Below, piece by piece: positions 1 through 5,044 of a DNA stretch of 5,044 nt (positions are counted from its first letter, which is position 1; every line of letters starts with the position of its first letter). The stretch is from Sulfurovum sp. UBA7648. GTDB taxonomy: Bacteria > Campylobacterota > Campylobacteria > Campylobacterales > Sulfurovaceae. Below the pieces are notes generated by a model. It was given only the letters and a program-made list of their open reading frames with translations, was not told the origin of the DNA and ran no database searches. The stretch covers positions 404,166 through 409,209 of the forward strand of contig DLIG01000021.1 of the NCBI GenBank assembly GCA_002483605.1, read 5' to 3'. Made by a program: the position numbers and the translations under genes.

Positions 1-858
1 GTCGGGTTCGCTTAGGAGTATTTTCATGGACTGTTCCATAACGTTGCCAATGATCGTCATTAAGCTATATAGATTTGTCTCCCCGGACATCCATGGCATT
101 ATGCTTTCTGCGATCTCTTCTGGGTTTTGCGCAAAGTCTTCGTCTTCTTCAATTAGACCAGATATGAGTCGGCGCATCTCCTCTCCCAGAGCTAGTGCAA
201 ACTCTTGAGCAAATGTGCCACCTGTACTTCCTGTCGCCACTTCCATGAATGAGTGCATCATGGAGCCAATAGTATTTGCCGTTTCAACAAATGGATCATT
301 TGAACTTTGCATGCGATTACTTAGCATATCCATCATTACAGCCATCATATTCCCGAATATTTCGATTGGACCTATCTCTTCTGCGTTGCTGTCAGGTTTT
401 GCAACCTTGGATACATCGATCAGTGATATAAGCGCGATGATGCTAGCCATACCCAATAGATTTCCTGGGCTATAATACGAGAATCCGACATCATGTATAT
501 CTCTAGCAATTAGCTCATTTATGCCTTTTGGTACAGTATAGTTAAAATATTGTCCGTCCTCAGACAATCCGATCAAATTACTAGGTGAATAATAGTAGTA
601 ATTTTCGATAATGATATCAGGATAATTGGTTGTATTTTGCGGATCTTCTTTGTCTTTTATTTTGATCCACAGATCCTTACCTTTACGTATAAAAGATAGC
701 TGTTGCGGCGCAAATTTTGTCGCAACATCTTTTAATTCGTATTTTACATCCGCTTGTGCTTTGATGATCAATGGATTACCTGTTTTACCTGTCCCCACAG
801 TTACAGCTAATGCCTGCTTGGCAGCACCTTTTGTTATTAATTGAATTGCTTTTGCCAT
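1..858 (-). CDS. Probable T1SS-exported surface protein with BapA-like N-terminal prefix domain (C-terminus outside window)
   Basis: A stop-free frame of 286 codons runs from ATG at 858-856 to the window edge. An in-frame TAG about 45 bp upstream, with no ATG in between, fixes this start. Residues about 33-106 follow the pattern of the BapA prefix-like domain of large T1SS adhesins: a short strand, then FIRKGKDLWIKIKD (60-73), then DIIIENYYYY (81-90), then a short EDGQYF segment. Residues 131-151 are hydrophobic (LLGMASIIALISL). Residues 160-286 are predicted helical by eye and very rich in Met (15 of 127), with an acidic EEDEDF stretch at 238-243. There is no classical Sec signal peptide, which fits type I export. 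The motif YYSPxNL occurs twice (89-95 and 128-134). The prefix match is by pattern recognition; the Met-rich part matches no family I can name. It could be the N-terminus of another giant adhesin or a shorter companion protein; the missing C-terminus would decide. Confidence 0.85.
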   Translation of the reverse strand, partial: MAKAIQLITKGAAKQALAVTVGTGKTGNPLIIKAQADVKYELKDVATKFAPQQLSFIRKGKDLWIKIKDKEDPQNTTNYPDIIIENYYYYSPSNLIGLSEDGQYFNYTVPKGINELIARDIHDVGFSYYSPGNLLGMASIIALISLIDVSKVAKPDSNAEEIGPIEIFGNMMAVMMDMLSNRMQSSNDPFVETANTIGSMMHSFMEVATGSTGGTFAQEFALALGEEMRRLISGLIEEDEDFAQNPEEIAESIMPWMSGETNLYSLMTIIGNVMEQSMKILLSEPD

Positions 859-861
859 TTT

Positions 862-867
862 CCCCCC
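862..867 (-). promoter_or_regulatory. G6 tract as unusual ribosome binding site
   Basis: The minus strand has six G, then AAA, then the ATG start. The G-run can pair with the CCUCC of 16S rRNA through one G-U wobble, but sits only about 3-5 nt from the start codon, closer than normal. No better purine-rich site lies at the usual distance; AAAGGAAA is some 50 nt upstream. Confidence 0.4.
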
Positions 868-941
868 ATGTAAAATATAAAATGGCTATCGTTTAACTAT
901 ATTGTTTTCCTTTGAAAGATTTATTTTTAAAGTCCCACTTC

Positions 942-950
942 ATTATAGCA
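942..950 (-). promoter_or_regulatory. Extended -10 promoter candidate for the downstream gene
   Basis: The minus strand reads TGCTATAAT, a perfect extended -10 (TGn plus TATAAT). At 17 bp spacing the -35 position is only TTTTAA (970-965), so recognition would rest on the extended -10 and the AT-rich DNA upstream. Transcription would begin near 935, giving a leader of about 77 nt before the ATG at 858. It supports transcription of the second gene apart from the adhesin gene. Confidence 0.5.
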
Positions 951-1097
951 TTATCTAGTAAGTTTTAAAAATATTTTATATTGTGTATCAAAAAATATGA
1001 TAGAGTAATTTGAGGAGCCATAAAATATTCAAAATAGTAAATCTTTTGTGTCATATGTAATAAAATATATGATAAGGGAAACTTTTGATATATGATC

Positions 1098-1130
1098 ATG
1101 GTTGACTCCTGATATGTAGGAGTCAACCAT
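1098..1130 (-). terminator. Hairpin 11 nt downstream of the adhesin stop; probable terminator or mRNA 3' end
   Basis: A perfect 13-bp inverted repeat pairs 1098-1110 with 1118-1130 around a 7-nt loop. It starts just after the adhesin TAA, where a transcription terminator is expected. On the minus strand the stem is followed by a mixed A/T stretch and not a clear U-run, so it is a weak intrinsic terminator by the usual rule and could instead protect the mRNA 3' end. Confidence 0.55.
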
Positions 1131-1141
1131 TTAAAGAAGCT

Positions 1142-4100
1142 TTATAAAACAGTAACACCTTGCTGTACCCAGATATCAGCCGCAGCTGTACCGCCTATAT
1201 TGTAGGTATCGTATGTAATCCCATCAACAACTACAGCTGTTCCCACAAGTGTTTCTTCTGTGAGTGTAACTGTATCACCGCCATCACCTGTAACATAAAG
1301 GATATCGCTGCTTTCACTTAATGCAAGCAAATCGCTATAACTTACAATTAGAGAATTATTTCCGGTACCTGCAAGATCGATTTTTTCAATACTTACTATT
1401 GTAGTGCCGCTAACTCCCGAGAGATCAAGCGTCATGTTGCTGCCGGAGAGGAAAAGCGTATCTGTTCCTGTTCCTCCATCAATAGAAACAAATGACGAGG
1501 TATCCGATATTACGATCCAGTCATCACCGGCTCCTCCGCTGAAGGTATCAGCACCGTTGCCGTCGATCAGAATATCGTTGCCATCCCCGCCATTGAGTGT
1601 GTCATCGCCGGCACCCCCGCGGATCAGATCATTACCATCTCCGCCATTTATGGTATCATCACCTTCATGGCCATAGAGACGCTCATCTGAGGTTCCTTCT
1701 GCGCTGCTATTTAATGTATCATTCTCAGAAGTCCCCTCGATGATGTCAGGGTTGCCTTCATCACCCAAAAGGCCTTCAAGTACATTTGCATTTGCCAATG
1801 TTGTTACATTCTGTGTAGCAGTAAGCCCTTCACTGTCTGTTGCTGTAATATCAAAAGAGCCCAGCACAGTGACATCCAAGCTAGGCACAAGTCCAAGCAG
1901 ATTCGCGCTTGATTGCAGGCGGACCGTAGCAAGCAGTTCGTTAACTGCCTGGTTATCTATATTGCCGCCATCAATTGCAGTGATGGTAATAGTAGAGGTC
2001 GGAGCAACTAGTCCAAGTGTGCCAGGTGTGCTAACTACTGTAAATTTTAGTCCCAATTCCTCTGCCAGTTTTTGTGAAGCAGTAAATACTGGATCTTCAA
2101 GCGAGACATCCACTACACCGACATATTCGATCACTACCGAACGGAGGTTGCCATTCTCATCCGCTGCGGCAAATGCTTGTGCTTCTAGGTCAATGAGATC
2201 AAGGAGATTAAGCCCTACAAGACCCAAAAGAGCTGTCGCATCGTCTTGCACAACAGGTGCTACGTTTCCAGGAATCGGAGCTGCCGGGTCGCTAGTATCA
2301 AAACTGACAGAAGTGGCGGATGTATCACCGTCATTATCGGTGATAACTGCATCAAATGTTGTAATGCCATCAAGCTGATCGGAAGCTGTGGTTTCTTGGT
2401 CAACGATCAGGTTGCCGTTTGAAAGCAACTGCGCTATAACTTCCTCGTCAGTAGTGAATTCCCCTATGAGATCCACTCCTGTAAATGTAATTTGCTGATC
2501 TACCGCTCCCATAGCAAAGCCACCCGAGAACCCGCCTGTGGTGCTGATATATAGTATGGTATCTGAGCCGGAAGTCACAAAATGCATATAATCAGTCAGG
2601 TTGCCTACGGTATTTCCTCTTGCAGCTTCACCTTGCAACATGCCGCCGAGCTTGAGGATGTCACCGCCGCCGCTCACTGGTAGTTTATTGAAATCCATTA
2701 TGGTATCAGTAGCCGGTGAGCCTGGAGAGCCTTCATCTTCTTCTTCCCATATGAATGTATCATTGCCGCTGCCGCCGCTTAGTGTATCATTACCTTTGCC
2801 GCCTATGATGATATCATTGCCTGCAGCACCTATGATGACATCATTTCCAGCGCCGCCACGCAATATGTCATTGCCTTCATCGCCGTTTAGTACATCATTG
2901 CCGTCATAACCATAGATGCGATCATCTTCCGTGCTGCCATTGAGGCCATTGTCGCCACCGGTTCCTTCGATAATATTAGCCGGGCTGCTTGCAGGATCAA
3001 GCAGGCTGAGGCCAAGAACGTCCTGTTCTGTATCTGTGGCACTATTTGCCAATGAATCGGTTGCTGTGATAGACAACTCAGGTAAAAGGCCTAGTGACAG
3101 GAGATCTATTCCTGTCTGATCCACATACACTGTCGCTAAAAACTCGTTGAGTCTGAGGTTATCTATCGGGCCACCGTCTGAGGACGTGATCGTCAGCTGT
3201 GAATAGCTTTGGGTGGTTAATATTGGTATTCCAAGGACAGTAACTGTAAAAATATCATTCGTCTCTACGACATTCAGGCCAAACTCGGCTGCCATCGCTG
3301 CAGACCAGGTAAGATTATAATATGAACCTAAACCTATGCTAATCAAACTATCAGCCCTCACTACTACCTCTTCGATATCATTATTGGCATCAACGGCTGT
3401 AAATATTTGATTAGTGCCGATATCGATGAGACCGAGTGTTTCTGCATTTGCAATTCCCAGCAGGCTTGCAGAAGGGTTGACATTAACCTCCGGCCCTACT
3501 TGCTCATCTACTCCAAGGGCGGCATAGCTGTACTCACCGGTATGCATATCCACAACAAAGGTTTCACCAAGTGTTGTATTGATTGTCAGCTCATCATTAT
3601 CAGTATTAAAACTCCAGCTGTCAACCAGCGACGAACTTCCGCTCTCAGTAACATTGTCAGTGCCAATATCATATGTGTATGTTGCACCGTCAAAAGAGAT
3701 CTCTGATACATAACCACCGTCAGCACCGAAACTAACGACAAACGATCCTTCAGCTGTATCGGGCTGCGTCTCTATAATGAATGTTGTAGAAGCCGCAGCC
3801 AGTGGCATATCATCTTCCACATTTATAGTCAATGTGCCAGGAGCGCTTGTATTGGCATGTATATCGGTAGCCGTGACAGTAAAGCCAAGCGCCAATATAT
3901 CTTCAACATCTGCAATTGGATGATCGAAAGGCTCCAATAGCGTAAATGTGTAATCACCTGCAGTATTTAGTGTCAGTGTAGCTACAGTAGTTGCTCCTGC
4001 CGTGCCGGTTAATGTATATGTATCTCCGACAAAACTGCCGCTCCATGTGACAACCACCCCACCAGAAGTCAAGCCAACTGGCCCGCTTAAAGCTACAGAA

Positions 4101-5044
4101 GCGATACCGGATGCATCGCTGATAGACATCGTGCCTGAAACAGTTGCCGAATTTGTAGTGTCTGTCGGGGTTCCATCCATATCTGACGCCGCACCAGGTA
4201 AACCTTCTTCTGAGACATTGGCAGTCGCGTCTACTATGATTGGAGTTACATTAACCGTTATAGTCGTGGTAGCTGTATTGGAATCATCCGTTCCATCATT
4301 GACTACAACGGTTATGATGCGATCGGTGGTGTCAGGATTGTCATTTGGATTATTAAAAGTAACTGCTTTTATAGCTGTTTGATAATCTGCAAGCGAAGCC
4401 GATCCGCTTAATGTTACTACATTTCCTGCTACTATTGCAGTTATTCCTGCCGGCATTACTCCTGCTGCCATTACATCTCCGGCTTGAGCATTGGTTAGAG
4501 TAATAGTTGCACTCTCGATATTGATATCGTCAGCATCAGTGATCAATACATCAGTATCCCCGATCGATATTGCTCCTCCTAGTTCAGCGAAAGTCGTATT
4601 AAAATCAGCGCCGGTTGTTGTAGAGTTATCTGCGTCAAGATCTAGAGTAGGAGCATCATTGGCCACTGTATTGATCACAATAGTAGTAGTAGCTGTATTG
4701 GAATCATTGGTTCCGTCATTGACTACGACAGTTACAGTTCGGTTGGTGACATTTAACCCAGCGTTTGGGTTACCGAAAGTGACTGCCTGGATAGCTGTTT
4801 GATAATCTGCAAGCGAAGCCGATCCGCTTAATGTTACTACATTTCCTGCTACTATTGCGGTTATTCCTGCCGGCATTACTCCTGCTGCCATTACATCTCC
4901 GGCTTGAGCATTGGTTAGAGTAATAGTTGCACTCTCTATGTTCGTATCATCCACATCGGTGATCAATACATCGGTATCCCCGATCGATATTGCTGACCCG
5001 GATTCAATAAAAGTTGTTAGATAATTAGCACCCGCTGCCCCAGA
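1142..5044 (-). CDS. Giant RTX/T1SS adhesin, C-terminal 1300 residues (N-terminus outside window)
   Basis: The frame is open from the window edge to a TAA stop at 1144-1142, so the true start lies upstream. A TTG at 4966 lies inside a repeat and is not a credible start. Numbering visible residues from the edge, the order is: extender repeats of 140 residues (about 1-270), a VCBS/T1SS-143-like domain (271-414, with a YTFTLLEPFDHP motif), a beta-rich domain (421-504), module A (525-764), a VC_A0849-type T1SS target domain (762-882), a linker (883-935), module B (936-1177) and a C-terminal secretion signal (1178-1300, ending GVTVL). Both modules end in six Ca2+-binding GGxGxDxxx nonapeptides. 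Proteins of this family are exported in one step without a Sec signal, fold outside the cell on binding calcium, and mediate adhesion or biofilm formation. That role is inferred from architecture. The protein is rich in Asp, Thr, Gly and Asn and no Cys is visible, as is usual for this class. A hairpin follows the stop; the next gene lies in the same orientation 283 bp on. Confidence 0.93.
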   Translation of the reverse strand, partial: SGAAGANYLTTFIESGSAISIGDTDVLITDVDDTNIESATITLTNAQAGDVMAAGVMPAGITAIVAGNVVTLSGSASLADYQTAIQAVTFGNPNAGLNVTNRTVTVVVNDGTNDSNTATTTIVINTVANDAPTLDLDADNSTTTGADFNTTFAELGGAISIGDTDVLITDADDINIESATITLTNAQAGDVMAAGVMPAGITAIVAGNVVTLSGSASLADYQTAIKAVTFNNPNDNPDTTDRIITVVVNDGTDDSNTATTTITVNVTPIIVDATANVSEEGLPGAASDMDGTPTDTTNSATVSGTMSISDASGIASVALSGPVGLTSGGVVVTWSGSFVGDTYTLTGTAGATTVATLTLNTAGDYTFTLLEPFDHPIADVEDILALGFTVTATDIHANTSAPGTLTINVEDDMPLAAASTTFIIETQPDTAEGSFVVSFGADGGYVSEISFDGATYTYDIGTDNVTESGSSSLVDSWSFNTDNDELTINTTLGETFVVDMHTGEYSYAALGVDEQVGPEVNVNPSASLLGIANAETLGLIDIGTNQIFTAVDANNDIEEVVVRADSLISIGLGSYYNLTWSAAMAAEFGLNVVETNDIFTVTVLGIPILTTQSYSQLTITSSDGGPIDNLRLNEFLATVYVDQTGIDLLSLGLLPELSITATDSLANSATDTEQDVLGLSLLDPASSPANIIEGTGGDNGLNGSTEDDRIYGYDGNDVLNGDEGNDILRGGAGNDVIIGAAGNDIIIGGKGNDTLSGGSGNDTFIWEEEDEGSPGSPATDTIMDFNKLPVSGGGDILKLGGMLQGEAARGNTVGNLTDYMHFVTSGSDTILYISTTGGFSGGFAMGAVDQQITFTGVDLIGEFTTDEEVIAQLLSNGNLIVDQETTASDQLDGITTFDAVITDNDGDTSATSVSFDTSDPAAPIPGNVAPVVQDDATALLGLVGLNLLDLIDLEAQAFAAADENGNLRSVVIEYVGVVDVSLEDPVFTASQKLAEELGLKFTVVSTPGTLGLVAPTSTITITAIDGGNIDNQAVNELLATVRLQSSANLLGLVPSLDVTVLGSFDITATDSEGLTATQNVTTLANANVLEGLLGDEGNPDIIEGTSENDTLNSSAEGTSDERLYGHEGDDTINGGDGNDLIRGGAGDDTLNGGDGNDILIDGNGADTFSGGAGDDWIVISDTSSFVSIDGGTGTDTLFLSGSNMTLDLSGVSGTTIVSIEKIDLAGTGNNSLIVSYSDLLALSESSDILYVTGDGGDTVTLTEETLVGTAVVVDGITYDTYNIGGTAAADIWVQQGVTVL
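1145..1513 (-). other. C-terminal T1SS secretion signal region
   Basis: Visible residues 1178-1300 are the true C-terminus. The motif order is SIDGGTGTDTLFL, then IEKIDLAGTGNNSL, SYSDLLALSE, GDGGDTVTL, GITYDTYNIGG and the end QQGVTVL. This series (IEKIDLxGTGNN, SDLLALS, GDxVTL, Y-x-x-Y, short hydrophobic tail) recurs at the ends of LapA/BapA-like T1SS adhesins and differs in type from the VC_A0849-like domain inside the same protein. The uncleaved signal is expected to lie within the last hundred or so residues. Confidence 0.75.
1514..2239 (-). repeat. Module B: diverged second copy of beta domain plus six RTX nonapeptides
   Basis: Visible residues 936-1177 align by eye along their whole length with module A: TALLGLVGLNLLDLIDL, KLAEELGLKFTVV, TAIDGGNIDNQAVNELLATV, SFDITATDSEGLTAT and DIIEGTSENDTL. 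They end in six nonapeptides at residues 1124-1177 (DNA 1514-1675): YGHEGDDTI, NGGDGNDLI, RGGAGDDTL, NGGDGNDIL, IDGNGADTF and SGGAGDDWI. Lengths are 242 residues here and 240 in module A, and both have exactly six nonapeptides, so the modules arose by duplication or were recruited as a unit. Confidence 0.85.
2399..2761 (-). other. Internal T1SS C-terminal target domain, VC_A0849-like
   Basis: Visible residues 762-882 run from DTFIWEEEDEGSPGSPATD through TIMDFN, GGDILKLGGMLQGE, LTDYMHF, GSDTILYISTTGGFSGGF and ITFTGVDL to QLLSNGNLIVD. This order of motifs is the hallmark of the VC_A0849 subclass of type I secretion target domains, which follow RTX repeats and normally end the protein right after the NGNLxxD motif. 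Here the frame continues for another 418 residues. No frameshift or stop separates it from what follows. Confidence 0.8.
2753..3472 (-). repeat. Module A: beta domain plus six RTX nonapeptides
   Basis: Visible residues 525-764. The module starts ASLLGIANAETLGLIDIG, passes AAEFGLNVVE and SSDGGPIDNLRLNEFLATV, then ELSITATDSLANSATD, then NIIEGT. It ends in six consecutive RTX nonapeptides at residues 711-764 (DNA 2753-2914): YGYDGNDVL, NGDEGNDIL, RGGAGNDVI, IGAAGNDII, IGGKGNDTL and SGGSGNDTF. The nonapeptides form a Ca2+-binding parallel beta roll in this family. Module B is a diverged copy with the same internal order. Confidence 0.85.
3533..3784 (-). other. Beta-rich domain following the T1SS-143-like domain
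   Basis: Visible residues 421-504 contain the series FGADGGYVSEISFDG, then TYTYD, then ELTINTTLGETFVVDM, then TGEYSYA. This is a short beta domain commonly seen beside VCBS-type domains in T1SS adhesins. It has no catalytic motif and probably acts as a spacer on the cell surface. Confidence 0.55.
3803..4234 (-). other. VCBS/T1SS-143-like domain of the adhesin
   Basis: Visible residues 271-414 begin with ATANVSEEGLPG and contain an ATVSGTMSISD strand pair, then YTFTLLEPFDHP, then FTVTATD and TLTINVEDD near the end. This order (opening SEEGL, the LLEPFDHP motif, closing INVEDD) is typical of the roughly 143-residue domain found singly or in arrays in large T1SS adhesins of Vibrio, Legionella and relatives. 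The length of 144 residues agrees. The assignment is from motif memory, not a profile search. Confidence 0.7.
4371..4516 (-). repeat. 146-bp near-identical direct repeat, copy 2
   Basis: This is the second copy of the 4791-4936 segment, in the same orientation and reading frame. Sequence on both sides diverges clearly (for example 4321-4370 versus 4741-4790), so identity is confined to the core of the unit. Confidence 0.95.
4791..4936 (-). repeat. 146-bp near-identical direct repeat, copy 1 (N-terminal copy)
   Basis: This segment matches 4371-4516 at 145 of 146 positions. The only mismatch (4859 G versus 4439 A) is a synonymous Thr codon change. It encodes the conserved core of extender repeat 1, from just before NIESATITL to SLADYQTAI; 51 consecutive residues are identical between copies. 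The copies are 420 bp apart, which equals the 140-residue protein repeat period. Confidence 0.95.

Larger units (their letters stand above)
859..1141. other. AT-rich intergenic spacer between the two genes
   Basis: This 283-bp stretch contains no gene. It holds the hairpin near the adhesin stop, a strongly AT-rich tract (24 G+C in the 120 bp of 961-1080), a promoter candidate at 942-950 and the G6 tract at 862-867. Such tracts often act as UP-element-like DNA or as targets of H-NS-type silencers, but no specific operator is recognisable. Confidence 0.6.
4235..5032 (-). repeat. Two tandem 140-residue extracellular extender repeats
   Basis: Unit 1 covers visible residues 5-144 and unit 2 covers 145 to about 270. 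Each begins GA(N/D)(Y/F)xTTF, then has AISIGDTDVLITD, a long identical core (NIESATITL to DYQTAI), a diverged stretch, and VVVNDGT(N/D)DSNTATTTI. The fold is probably a cadherin-like or Ig-like beta sandwich, with Asp-rich DTD and DADD sites that could bind Ca2+ between domains. Unit 1 reaches the window edge, so more units may lie upstream. The second unit passes directly into a different domain type at residue 271. Confidence 0.85.

Noticed and set aside
26..844. Three short plus-strand frames at 26-208, 215-475 and 626-844
   Set aside because: All lie opposite the continuous 286-codon minus-strand gene and have no recognisable domain or binding site.
1..858. LapG-type TAAG cleavage site marking a LapA-like retention module in the second gene
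   Set aside because: No TAAG or close variant occurs in the 286 visible residues; TGSTGG at 209-214 is not a convincing substitute.
780..858. Sec signal peptide at the start of the second gene
   Set aside because: The first 26 residues have scattered Lys and Gly, with no compact hydrophobic core followed by a signal peptidase site.
1404..2378. Plus-strand open frames, including a 212-codon one at 1740-2378 and Pro/Ser-rich ones opposite the RTX repeats
   Set aside because: They are antisense to a well-supported gene. Their PSPP-type composition is simply the reverse reading of the Gly/Asp nonapeptide repeats, and they show no binding site or domain.
2396..2398. Frameshift or gene boundary after the internal T1SS target domain
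   Set aside because: The frame continues without a break into linker and module B, both of which carry coherent adhesin motifs; no stop, binding site or new start is seen there.
3407..4802. Plus-strand frames at 3407-3706, 4002-4382 and 4491-4802
   Set aside because: They are antisense to adhesin domains whose motifs are clear on the minus strand; the last two resemble each other only because they oppose the 420-bp repeat.
4371..4936. CRISPR array or mobile element suggested by the near-identical repeats
   Set aside because: The repeat is 146 bp long, in frame with a coding repeat of 140 residues, and has no terminal inverted repeats, target duplication or transposase.
4964..4966. TTG at 4966 as the start codon of the adhesin
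   Set aside because: The frame stays open to 5044, and the preceding 26 residues match the same part of the next repeat unit (GAxxxTTF, AISIGDTDV), so the TTG is an internal Leu codon.

Overview
This window comes from a Gram-negative bacterium and looks like part of a surface-adhesin (biofilm) locus. Both genes lie on the minus strand and both run off the window, so neither protein is complete. Coding DNA has moderate GC, whereas the spacer between the genes is very AT-rich (about 20% GC over 961-1080). ATA and other A/T-ending codons are common in the downstream gene. This would suit a low-GC proteobacterium or campylobacterotan, but the genus cannot be read from the sequence.

Positions 5044-1142 (minus) hold the C-terminal 1300 residues of a giant RTX adhesin secreted by a type I secretion system (T1SS). 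The reading frame is open to the window edge. From N to C it has: two 140-residue extender repeats; a VCBS/T1SS-143-like domain; a further beta-rich domain; module A (beta domain plus six RTX nonapeptides); a complete-looking T1SS target domain of the VC_A0849 kind; a short linker; module B (a diverged copy of module A, again with six nonapeptides); and a second, different T1SS C-terminal signal ending at the stop codon. Having two secretion-type ends in one chain, each behind its own RTX block, is the most unusual point here.

Positions 1141-859 are a non-coding spacer. A perfect 13-bp hairpin sits just after the adhesin stop. An extended -10 promoter candidate lies further along, followed by a G6 tract immediately before the next start codon.

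Positions 858-1 (minus) hold the first 286 codons of a second gene, open to the window edge. Its N-terminus resembles the BapA-type prefix domain found at the start of large T1SS adhesins. This is followed by a hydrophobic stretch and then an unusual methionine-rich, probably helical region. The likely reading is two tandem genes for T1SS-exported surface proteins, with the second transcribed from its own promoter. No ABC transporter, membrane-fusion protein or outer-membrane channel gene is present in the window. The plus strand carries no credible gene.
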